A stretch of DNA of 64,000 nt from assembly GCA_023630585.1 (NCBI GenBank), contig CM042546.1, positions 16,466,810 to 16,530,809 of the forward strand, written 5' to 3'. Source of the stretch: Cranoglanis bouderius (Eukaryota; Chordata; Actinopteri; Siluriformes; Cranoglanididae). The notes under the pieces are model-generated. The model had not been told where the DNA came from, made no database searches, and saw only the letters and a list, made by a program, of their open reading frames with translations. Positions 51,141-60,955 of the stretch are shown piece by piece (the stretch's first letter is position 1; every line of letters starts with the position of its first letter). The position numbers were made by a program, and so were the translations under genes.

Positions 51141-51880
51141 AGTTTACAACTTTATTAATCCCACAAGGGGCAATTAGCAATAGGACTTAATACAACACAC
51201 AACCAACACATTAAAAGACATGTCTAAACATATAAACACATGCTAAAACATATTAAAACATACATATAACATAATGCAGCATGCTTCAATATAAATTCAG
51301 TTACTCATAAATACCGAATAAATAATATAAATTAAGAATCACTGGAAAATTTCAAGTTGCATAGACTGATAACCTCTGGCACAAAGGTCAATTTCTAGCG
51401 GTTGATCATACACCTGATACTCCGGAGCCGCCTTCCCGAAGGCATTATCTCAAAATATGTGCAGGGGGTGCATATCATCACCCATAATGCTCCAGGCTTT
51501 CTTTTTAACTTGCTGCTCATAATGCTTAGTTAAACTCTGTAGACACACATCAATAATTTTTGAACAGGTCCTAACTATGGTTTGCAGATGATTCTTACTC
51601 TTGAGAGAAAGTGATGAAAACCAACATATAAATGAAAAACACAAGATACTCTCAATAAAAGTGTTATGAAAAGTTTTCAATATAGATCTCTGGAGTGTAG
51701 TTTTCTCAGAACATAGAGCCTTTGATGAGCCTTTTTAATAATGGCCTCTGTGTTCTGCTAAAACTTTAATGTAGCATCAAAAATAGTTCCAAGATATTTG
51801 TACTCCTCTACTCTATCAACCCTCATGTCATGAATATTCACAGTTTTCAACTTGGGAGCATTTTTTCTAACCCTCTAATT
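51140..51880 (-). mobile_element. Rex1-like LINE 3' fragment
   Basis: The left end ACTTTATTAATCCCACAAGG is the minus-strand 3' terminus. The minus strand encodes FIESILCFSFICWFSSLSLK, SKNHLQTIVRTCSKIIDVCL and KKAWSIMGDDMHPLH, the Rex1/BS-type reverse transcriptase C-terminus (pattern ESIL.F....W, IV..ASKIIG, A..I..D..HPL). Confidence 0.75.
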
Positions 51881-51899
51881 TTGCCTTTGCAATGGGCTG

Positions 51900-52858
51900 C
51901 TCTTCTACCAGGATCAGCTGTCTGTTTATAGTTTCCTGGTCTTTTGGTTAAGATCAAGTGTAGCATCTGTTATTATTACTTTATTATGTCAGACATCCTC
52001 TTTATATCAAATAGATTTTTATCCTTATGCATGTATTCAGTTATTTTCAGTGGCACTTGCCTAGGGTTAGAGTTGTGGCTAGGCTGAGGTTTGTGCTAGA
52101 GTTAATGTTTGAAATTATTATGCTCCCCCTTTGTTTAGGTGGAGCACACAATTTGCAGCTGTGTCCTTTCCCCAGTTTGTTGTTTTCCCTTCTTTTTTCT
52201 TTTATTTGGACTGTGTCTATCAGTCCTGTTGGAGGAGTCCGGGCTTCTGTGTCTATCAGTCCTGATGGACGAGGTATGGCTTCTACATCTATCTGTCCTA
52301 TTGGTGCAGGCATGGCTTCTCTGTCTATCAGTCCTATTGGAGAAGGTGTGGCTTCAGTCTTAATGGAGGAGGCATGGCTTCTGTGTCAGTCATGTCTGTG
52401 TCTGTTAGAGCTATTGGAGGAGGTTTGGCATCTGTGTCTCTCAGTTCAATTGGTACAGCCACAGCTTCCATGTCTATCAGTCTCTACTGGAGCAGGCGTG
52501 GCTTCTGTGTCCATCAGACCTATTGGAGGTGCCATGGTTTCTGGGTCTGTCAGTTCTATTTGTTGAGGTATGTCTTCAATATCTATTAGTGTCAATTAGT
52601 TCTTTGGGAGGGGGGCATGTCTTCTGTCCTTCAGTCTTACAATAATTTGTCTTAGATTGTGTTGTCCTTTAGCAAAAGCTATCAAGGCTATTAAGGGGGA
52701 GGTGAGTCAGCTTTCCTTGGACCTGCTGGCAAGAGCAGCTATTTGATTAGGACTCTTTCACTGGTTAAAAGGTCTTGGAGAGATCTGTTGGCCAGGAGTT
52801 TGGCTACACAGTATTCCCTAGATAATCCCTTCATCCTACCCTATGTATGGTCCTCCTA
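51900..52858 (+). repeat. about 1-kb repeat unit, copy 2
   Basis: Contains the same ordered blocks as copy 1: TGCCTAGGGTTAGAGTTGTG, TTTGAAATTATTATGCTCCC, minisatellite, CTTTCCTTGGACCTGCTGGC, TTGATTAGGACTCTTTCACT and TATGTATGGTCCTCCTA. Its right end is cut by the Tc1 insertion at 52,859; the array resumes at 54,261. Confidence 0.78.
52205..52600 (+). repeat. 36-bp minisatellite, array 2
   Basis: About ten degenerate units; repeat starts at 52,240, 52,276, 52,312 and 52,348 are exactly 36 apart. In frame they read VRASVSISPDGR, GMASTSICPIGA and GMASLSISPIGE, a 12-residue repeat inside a 179-codon ORF (52,027-52,566). Confidence 0.88.
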
Positions 52859-54258
52859 CAGTGGGGGAAAAAAGTATTTGATCCCCTGCTGATTTTGTAC
52901 GTTTGCCCACTGACAAAGAAATGATCAGTCTATAATTTTAATGGTAGGTATATTTTAACAATGAGAGACAGAATAACAACAAAAAAATCCAGAAAAACGC
53001 ATTTCAAAAAAGTTATAAATTGATTTGCATTTTAATGAGGGAAATAAGTATTTGACCCCTTCGACTTAGTACTTGGTGGCAAAACCTTTGTTGGCAATCA
53101 CAGAGGTCAGATGTTTCTTGTAGTTGGCCACCAGGTTTGCACACATCTCAGGAGGGATTTTGTCCCACTCCTCTTTGCAGATCCTCCCCAAGTCATTAAG
53201 GTCATTTTCAATGCCCTGGCTGAGGGAAGGAGGTTCTCACCCACGATTTGATGGTACATGACCCCATCCATCATCCCTTTGATGCGGTGCAGTTGTCCTG
53301 TCCCCTTAGCAGAAAAACACCCCCAAAGCATAATGTTCCCACCTCCATGTTTGACGGTGGGGATGGTGTTATGACTTGGGGTCATAGGCAGCATTCCTCC
53401 TCCTCCAAACACGGCGAGTTGAGTTGATGCCAAAGAGATCTGACCACAACTGACCACAACACTTTCACCCAGTTCTCCTCTGAATCATTCAGGCAAACTT
53501 CAGACGGGCCTGTACATGTGCTTTCTTGAGCAGGGGGACCTTGCGGGCGCTGCAGGATTTCAGTCCTTCACGGCATAGTGTGTTACCAATTGTTTTCTTG
53601 GTGACTATGGTCCCAGCTGCCTTGAGATCATTAACAAGATCCTCCCATGTAGTTCTGGGCTGATTCCTCACCGTTCTCATGATCATTGAAATTCCACGAG
53701 GTGAGATCTTGCATGGAGCCCCAGACTGAGGGAGACTGACAGTTTCTTCCATTTGCGAATAATCGCACCAACTGTTGTCACCTTCTCACCAAGCTGCTTG
53801 GCGATGGTCTTGTAGCCCATTCCAGCCTTGTGTAGGTCTACAATCTTGTCCCTGACATCCTTGGACAGCTCTTTGGTCTTGGCCATGGTGGAAAGTTTGG
53901 AATCTGATTGATTGATTGATCGCTTCTGTGGACAGGTGTCTTTTATACAGGTAACAAACTGAGATTAGGAGCACTCCCTTTAAGAGAGTGCTCCTAATCT
54001 CAGCTCGTTACCTGTGTAAAAGACACCTGGGAGCCAGAAATCTTGCTGATTGATAGGGGATCAAATATTTATTTCCCTCATTAAAATGCAAATCAATTTA
54101 TAACTTTTTTGAAATGTGTTTTTCTGGATTTTTTTTGTTGTTATTCTGTCTCTCACTGTTAAAATACACCTACCATTAAAATTATAGACCGATCATTTCT
54201 TTGTCAGTGGGCAAACGTACAAAATCAGCAGGGGATCAAATACTTTTTTCCCCCACTG
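52859..54258 (-). mobile_element. Tc1-like deletion derivative, copy 2
   Basis: Nearly identical to 42,437-43,832 over its whole length, with TA on both sides. It has the same internal deletion after [12 protein letters not shown] (minus strand, near 53,205-53,220) and the same leader palindrome (53,933-54,028). The high identity suggests recent movement. Confidence 0.93.
53933..54028. repeat. Tc1 leader palindrome, copy 3
   Basis: Third copy of the inverted repeat, arms GGTGTCTTTTATACAGGTAA and its near reverse complement ending GTGTAAAAGACACC. Confidence 0.9.
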
Positions 54259-54260
54259 TA

Positions 54261-54550
54261 CATGTGTTAAAAGCGACTGTCTGTTAATTTTGGCTTTGCT
54301 TTAGAGTAGCTTTTCTGTTCAGTTTCCCTGTATTTTGGCTAAGATCAGTTGTAGTACTGATACTCTATATGAGGACATCGTAGAAAACATTTGTTGTTTG
54401 TTTGTTTTTATTTACTTACTTAATTACTTCTTTTCAGTTTCATAATTTGCAGCTGTACCCTATCACCAGTTTGTTGTTTTTGTTTTTAGTAGGACTTTAT
54501 CTCAGTCCTACTGGTGGAATCGTAGCTTCTGTGTGGCCTCTGAGTTGTGG
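54261..54550 (+). repeat. about 1-kb repeat unit, partial copy 3
   Basis: CTGTCTGTTAATTTTGGCTT, TTTTGGCTAAGATCAGTTGT, AATTTGCAGCTGTACCCTAT, CCAGTTTGTTGTTTTTG and TCAGTCCTACTGGTGGAATC match the first half of copy 2. It stops at the first minisatellite unit. Confidence 0.65.
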
Positions 54551-55706
54551 TTTCACAATATGAATATGACATATGACATAAAATATAACATATACTGACA
54601 AACCGCACAAACTTATAAACCCCACATGATCACTCAGCTGCACTATGGATATTTTAATTTAAATGATTGAATAGTTAGTGTCTTCTTAATTCCATCTTCC
54701 TTTTTAAACTAATATACGGTATGTATCAAACATTGGCAGTTTAATGTTTTGTTTTGTTTTTTCACTTCAAGCACTGGATAAATGTAATTATTCAGTCTTT
54801 CATTGCTTCTGACAGTAAATTTAATGGAGTATAATCTGCCTTTAACCCTTCACTTCAGTTAACCATAAATGTTCAGGAAAGGATTTTAACATAATTCAGA
54901 TCAAACATTACTCATGACACAAAATAGCATTTCAAACATATATCACAACATGAATCTTTTGATTTCACAGCAGTGTAGCCACAAGATGGTAGCAAATCAT
55001 CACAGACATTTTGGCTGCAGCATTGGGGATAATATAAAAACCAGTGCTGGTTTGTGCATCGGTTTTATATTATCACCCTTAATAATCATATGCATTTATT
55101 AAAGATCAAAGACATTTATTAGATCTCATAAACAAGGCACTGAAAGAAGAAGTTCAGACAGGCCTATAGTTGAATTCTTTTAAAATTCTACAAAATCACA
55201 TTTACGCATAAAAGTGGCTATAAAAGTGGCCAAGAATATACACAAGATGAAGACGTTATAGCCACAATGCAAAAGATGCTAGTTCACAGCAACACAAATA
55301 TTCATTTCCATTTTTACAGATGTTTATTCATATTACAGTTACCACAAAACTAAAGATCACACTGAATGCTTATTTGAATGGTACATTTTAAGACATTTTG
55401 AACTTGGTTAAACTTAGAAACGAAAGTTCACCCGCTGCCTTAAAAAACGTGAGTAAACGCAATTGAAAATAACCTTTGTTTCAACTCAAGTGTGGTATAT
55501 GTAGGTAAATGCAGAAAATAATGAAAGAACATTAATATTATTTGAGGATGGAATGCTTTTATTGTGCTGTAAAGTGGATTTATTTAGTGGCAGTGTGTAG
55601 CTGGAAAATGTACTGAAGCATGGGCTGAATGAACATTTTGTCATCAACAAAAACAAATAATAGAGCTGTTAGGCTAGTGTGTATATACATCAAATGTTTG
55701 GACAAA
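54551..55706. other. intergenic, no supported gene
   Basis: AT-rich DNA. An imperfect inverted repeat lies at 55,028-55,074 (GATAATATAAAAACC against GGTTTTATATTATC). Confidence 0.6.
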
Positions 55707-56231
55707 AGTACTGTGCAAAAGTTTTAGGCACCCTATTTTTTTTTAGTACAGCCATTGTTATAGATTTTTTATTTTATGACTTCTACATTATCAAGTCAGT
55801 ACAAAAAACATTTCAGATTCCCAAACATTAGTTTTCTAGCACAAAATTAAATGTTACAGAAAAATGTTTGTATGTCATTAAAGAAAGCAGCATATTACGT
55901 AAGAGACACTTTTCAGACAAAAAACACAATGAAGGCTGCTGGGTTTTGCTGCAAAAATAAGAAGCAAGTGTGAAAGTCAAAGTCTCCAGAAGAACTGTGT
56001 CTGGTTCTGCAAGATGCTCAATAAAACTTACCAGCTCATTTCCTTACAAAACTGCACTAATTGTACCGGAGACTATTATTTCAATTTTATTTGTTTGTTT
56101 CATTTACTACTGTTTACAGGTCTTTATTGTATTTATTTTTTAATGTAGAAACATTTAATTTCATTATTTTGAAGGCATCTTTGCTCTACAGCATTTCTTT
56201 GCATGTACCTAAAACTTTTGCACAGTACTGT
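55707..56231. mobile_element. 525-bp MITE, Tc1/mariner type
   Basis: The left end AGTACTGTGCAAAAGTTTTA and the right end TAAAACTTTTGCACAGTACT are exact inverted repeats of 20 bp or more. The interior has no transposase. Tc1/mariner affiliation is inferred from the terminal sequence, which is common in fish. Confidence 0.75.
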
Positions 56232-57720
56232 ACACTTCATTGTTTGACTTCGTATTACACAGGCTCATGTTTGAAACTTTGTTTCTAAAACATAAGGCGG
56301 ATGTTACCAAATCCAAATTACAGTAAAATATTAGCATAGTAATTTTTTTCTTTTCCTTCATAGTACAGTAGACTAACTAGATTTTTTTTAAAGCATCATT
56401 TATCTTCAGTATATATTCTTCACATCTAAGATAGAGTATTGCACCACATTACACATTGCATTGCCAAATACATAATATAAAGCTATTTATTTAACATAGG
56501 TTTAGTCTACTAGCTAGTTAAAACTTTCATCTCGTCTCATCTGTTTATTTCCATTCAGTTCTTGTGATGTGGATTCCTAGATAATCCAAACTAAACTAAT
56601 ACTAATGTTCAAATAATTAAAACCACTTATTTAGCTTTAGCCACTAATGTTTTATGTATTATCATTCTGTCTGGCACTTTTACTCTTCTGTCTTTACTAC
56701 GGGGGAAAGAGGAGAAGGGCTTTTTTTTTTTTTTAGCTTTCTGTGTCTGAGCGAGAGTGCTGAGTGTAACTCCATGTCTGAGCATCCTGTCCTGATTATT
56801 CTGTGTGAAGCTGTATATTTTTAGCAAAAATATAACTGTTTTCATTGCTTTTCTCCATGGTGCATGAATAAACAACGCAATTTCTTAGAGTCGTGTGTGC
56901 GAAGGTTATTTCTTCCCCAGACCAAATGTTTCTAACTTTCTTTTTCTATACAAATACATAGATTCATCTCTTTGTTCATGTTGGAAGCCTTTCTCTTTTT
57001 TTTTTTCTTTTTTTTTTTTATACCAGCTTACTAAGAACATGACATTTTAAATAATTTAAAATTTAGTTGACAGATTTCTTGATTAAAAAGAAGTGTTGTC
57101 CTGATTAGAAAAGATCTGAAGTCCTGATTAAATGTTGCTCAGTCTTTGCATCTTCTCAACCAGCTTCATAAGGGAGCCACCCAGGAAGCGTTTCTTTATG
57201 GTTCCAAATAAGCAAAACGCTTGTTGGATGCTTCTGCTGAATTCGAAATAAAAACTACTTGTTTTAGTAAATACTACAGATTTTTTTTCAATTCAGAAAT
57301 AAATGTATTTTTAATACTGTATGTCTTTACTATGTAAACCTGTCTTAAAATGTTTTTAATACAATGAAAAATATGTCAAACCCAGTGTTTCCAGAATATT
57401 TGTCTGGTAGTGTACATATCAGCACAATTTATTTTAATGGATGTTTGTTTTATATCTCATAACAGCTCCCATTCAGCATTTTACTGTGGTTTCAATTATT
57501 ATAACGAGGTGTATTCTACATTCTGCTGTACTAAGATGTTTGTTTCAAATTGTCTTTGTACTCATACCAGTACAAATTCTTTGTTTTAATACAGAGATCC
57601 GAGTTGTTGTTTTTTTTGTTTTTTTTACTATTTGTTTACTATTCAGATGTGGTATTGTATTACTAACCAAATTTGCAAAAATATAACATCTTCAATTGTT
57701 AAGACTAATATGAAGAGCTG
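56232..57720. other. intergenic, no supported gene
   Basis: AT-rich; T-rich runs at 56,720-56,734 and 56,996-57,020. A short ORF on the plus strand (57,441-57,686) is hydrophobic by T-richness and has no homology I can see. Confidence 0.55.
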
Positions 57721-57722
57721 TT

Positions 57723-57728
57723 TTTATT
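57723..57728 (-). promoter_or_regulatory. dlk1: dlk1 polyadenylation signal candidate
   Basis: AATAAA on the minus strand about 220 nt downstream of the dlk1 stop codon. Confidence 0.5.
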
Positions 57729-57946
57729 TACACAGAGCTACACATGAGCTACTGTAATTACTGTGTGCAACCATAATATATAATCTACAAAAATCTACTC
57801 CTAGCCCCTGAAATAAATATTTTCCTAAACATTTCCCAATAAGACCCATATCCTAATTATCATAATATTCATATTCAACAACCAAACAAGTAACAATAGT
57901 TTGATGCTCACAAAAGCCCAAGAACAAGTGTCTGGTGGTCCAGCTG

Positions 57947-58697
57947 TTATATGGTTGTGTAGCGTTTCCCGTAATTGGTCAGCTTAATTTTCTCAGGCAG
58001 GATGATATGTACAGAGTGCTCCTTGTCACTGGCCCTTAGGAGGAAGTTTCTCTGTTTGCGTATAAGTTTGCTATACTTTGCATTTGCCAGCCACGTCTCA
58101 CAGCGATTGATGTAGATGATGCTTGTGGTACCCAAAACCACCAGGCAAGTGAGCAGACCCAAAATTGCAAAGCAGATAACCTGGCTGCGTGTGACCAGTG
58201 GACTAGAGGCATGCACTGATTCTTTCATGGTGATTTTTAGGAACTCATGCTCAGGGTGTCTCAACAGCTTGTTGAAAGGATGAGCAGGGAGGCTATAATC
58301 CTGGGGAGGATGGCCTATGTTTGATGGTTTAAACTTGGCTTTCTGTTTGAACTCATGGATGTGAATGTCACACAAAGGTCCTGTTACGCCAGGTGGACAG
58401 ATACATCGAGTTCCACTGCCAGTCTCAATTAAGCAGGTACCCCCGTTGCTACAGGCACTGTTAGAGCATAAAGCCAAACTGATGTTGCAGATGGGACCAG
58501 AGAAAGCAGGAGGACAAATGCAGGTGTAGACTAGTCCACGATGAGTGCATATGCCGCCGTTTAGACATGGGTTGGACTCACAAGGGTCAACATCAATCTC
58601 ACAGAAATCTCCAGTGAATCCAGGAGTACACAGGCAAGATGAGTGACTGTCAAATCCATTACCATCCACACAGGTTCCACCATTCTGACATGGAGAA
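57947..58697 (-). CDS. dlk1: dlk1 exon 5 (EGF4-6, membrane helix, tail)
   Basis: The acceptor TATTTTCAG on the minus strand precedes [20 protein letters not shown] and [20 protein letters not shown]. The stop TAA is at 57949-57947. EGF5 and EGF6 follow the CxxxPCxNGGxC pattern. Confidence 0.97.
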
Positions 58698-60060
58698 CTG
58701 AAAATAAAAACAGGGAATTAAAAAAAAGAGAGAACGATTGAAGCAAATTGTTTTAAGCAAGACAGCTCTAACAAAATGTGATTTTGTATTGATCTCCTTC
58801 ATAGAATGAATATTATGGCACAGCTCATAAAACTTGATTTGTGTGAATGGCTAGTTGGACCAATTACTATAATAACACTAATGCAACAATAATAGTGATA
58901 TAGTCAATAGCGATAGAAATATTTATACGATCACCACAAATTGGTCTTTCACTTTTTCAGTGTTGAACAAGATCAGCGTTACCCATTCATTAGACACTGT
59001 CCTTTCTTCAGCTGGCAATGTTTGCCTGTGTATCCAGGAGGACAGATACAGAGATATCCGCCCTCTTCTGTTTCAATGCAGGTTGAATTGCCAGAACAAG
59101 GCTTTGATGAACACAGATGGCTGTCTAGAGACAAAATAAATAGTTCATCTTATCATTCATTGCATGCATTCCTTAGTCACAGCTTTACAGTAATTATCTT
59201 GCTTAGCCAAGGTCATACTATGCATAATTGCCGAAGCAAGTCTAGAGGTCCGGAGACTGATGATCAACAGCTGAGTCTCACCTTGGTCACACTGACTGCC
59301 TACCCATCCCTGTTCGCACGTACACTGCCAAGCTTTTTCACATGTTCCATGAACGCAACCGCGGAGAGGAATGCACTGCTCACAGGTCGCACCCTGCCAG
59401 CCAGGGTTGCACCTTGAAAAAAGAAATATTTTTTTTATTTGAGTTATAATATCTAGTATCATTCTATATTATATAACTCAGTTACATAAACCTCAGCTGG
59501 ACATGACTGCAACAGTTTTCCTCATTTTCTCAGAGACTCTCTTAAGAAATTACACATCTAGCTCTACAAGATATAGGCTACAGGTTTATTTTTGGCCATG
59601 TTTGTGAAGTTAAACATATAGTTAACATAGCCATTTGTTCTGCAGTTACTGTTGCCATGCATCATAAAATTTTAGGAAGCTAAAAATAGCACGTGAAAAT
59701 ACATACTTAATGCCTCATACCTGCACACTCCACTGTCACAAACCCCATTGTCAAGATTGCAACCAGATTCGCATTCTGCAGCTGTATAGAAATGCATTAC
59801 AAAAAACAAAACAAAAAAAGGTTAACTAACATTAATTGTGAATGATTCAACGTCGTCTAAATGTGTTATTCACTGCACGTTTTGCACGCGCTTATCAATA
59901 GACTTTTCAGGAAAATCCATACGACTGTTTGCGTTGATGATCGTATTTGTAGATGTCTGCTGAATGCACAAAACATTTGAAATGTACCTTTGCCGGTTGC
60001 AGCAAATCCGAGTAGAATTGAGCATAAAATCGCCAGGCACAGAAATCCACACATATACAT
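57947..60060 (-). CDS. dlk1: DLK1, delta-like non-canonical Notch ligand 1 (complete)
   Basis: Minus-strand exons are 60060-59988, 59781-59721 (or from 59775), 59412-59282, 59124-58983 and 58697-57947, giving 385 (or 383) residues. Vertebrate DLK1 is a single-pass EGF-repeat membrane protein that restrains adipocyte and other differentiation and lacks the DSL domain of true Delta ligands. Seen here: signal peptide ([20 protein letters not shown]); six EGF-like repeats (starting ECESGC, IPLRGC, SHLCSS, QCLMNG, CESNPC, LCSNSA); a juxtamembrane region; one membrane helix ([20 protein letters not shown], residues about 308-332); and a short tail with [12 protein letters not shown] and the C-terminal [23 protein letters not shown] and the CETW motif favour DLK1 over DLK2. 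All introns are GT-AG and in phase. Confidence 0.94.
58983..59124 (-). CDS. dlk1: dlk1 exon 4 (EGF3)
   Basis: Reads [40 protein letters not shown] and GQCLMN, split at a glycine codon before the gtaacg donor. Confidence 0.95.
59282..59412 (-). CDS. dlk1: dlk1 exon 3 (end of EGF1, EGF2)
   Basis: Reads [40 protein letters not shown] and CDQ. The donor is gtgaga. Confidence 0.96.
59721..59781 (-). CDS. dlk1: dlk1 exon 2 (start of EGF1)
   Basis: Reads [19 protein letters not shown] with a split arginine codon at the gtatga donor. Two in-frame acceptors six bases apart (TATACAG and CTGCAG on the minus strand) start the exon at 59781 or 59775 and differ by two residues. Confidence 0.9.
59988..60060 (-). 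CDS. dlk1: dlk1 exon 1 (signal peptide)
   Basis: ATG at 60060-60058. It encodes [25 protein letters not shown] second in-frame ATG two codons later (MCGF..) could also serve. The donor is gtacat. Confidence 0.88.
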
Positions 60061-60284
60061 CCTTGGGTTTGGGTTTTAAGTCCTCGTGCTCCTGAAGCAC
60101 ATCTCAATCACGCAAAGTTCCCAACCGCTACAAGACTGTAATAACGCACTTCTAAAATGCTTTCTTTTTCTCGTTCCGTCCAAACTGCACAAGCTCCGAA
60201 TCAACAAAGTAACACCTATAGCATCAGCCGCAAAAGTAGATCAGAATTATTTCACAGCACTAATATGAGAAATAAAAGGGATGT

Positions 60285-60292
60285 ATTTAATC
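60285..60292 (-). promoter_or_regulatory. dlk1: possible TATA-like element of dlk1
   Basis: TTAAATAC on the minus strand about 225 bases upstream of the dlk1 ATG, in an otherwise GC-moderate stretch. Weak evidence. Confidence 0.25.
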
Positions 60293-60388
60293 TCGCTGCT
60301 CTTGCGACTTGTGCGACTGATATAATAATATAGTTTTCTTTTCGAAGCAGCAAGAAATCCATCAAGCACAAACGCTCAGTGCTTTATG

Positions 60389-60390
<2 letters not shown>

Positions 60391-60438
<48 letters not shown>

Positions 60439-60439
60439 A
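60391..60439. repeat. CA microsatellite
   Basis: About 22 CA units upstream of dlk1. Confidence 0.97.
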
Positions 60440-60654
60440 ACACATCAGCGTCTAAAACGGGCTCCTCCCAGTTGAGACTCGAATGGACCAGCACAGAAAA
60501 GGAGATCAAGGTACATTCAGGTACCTCCAGAATGACCAATGCCAGTTTGGTTCCAAGCCCTTGCAATATACCTTCTCTGAAAAAAGGTCAAAATCTAAAA
60601 AATAAATAATTTGTATTGCTGTTCAGCAAAAGGGAACAATCCAAGGGTTTGGGG

Positions 60655-60955
60655 TTATACATTCCCATCTGAAACTATTGGAAAGGCAAGGCCAATTCAC
60701 TCGTTTTTGCTGTAGACTGAAGACATTTGGGTTTGAGATCAAAAGATGAATATGAGAACAAAGTTTCGAATTTCAGCTTTTATTTCCTGGTATTTTATGT
60801 AGATGTGTTAAATGGCATAGCACATTTTGTATCAGACCAGCCAGTTTTCAGGTGAGCAAAAATATTGAAACATGTGACTGACAGGTGTGTCTAGTTACCC
60901 AGGTGTGTCCTGATAGACTGATTGGTGGAGGTGGTTGAATCAGTGTAAACTAGTG
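60655..60955 (+). mobile_element. one end of a Tc1-like element
   Basis: CATCTGAAACTATTGGAAAG, GGCAAGGCCAATTC, TTCAGCTTTTATTTCCTGGT, ATGTAGATGTGTTAAATGGC and ACAGGTGTGTCTAGTTACCC AGGTG form the terminal and leader part of a fish Tc1 family. No second end or transposase follows. Confidence 0.5.

Noticed and set aside
57947..58669. 240-codon ORF as a complete gene
   Set aside because: It is the last exon of dlk1. The initiator is a GTG inside the EGF4 coding sequence, with a clear acceptor upstream.
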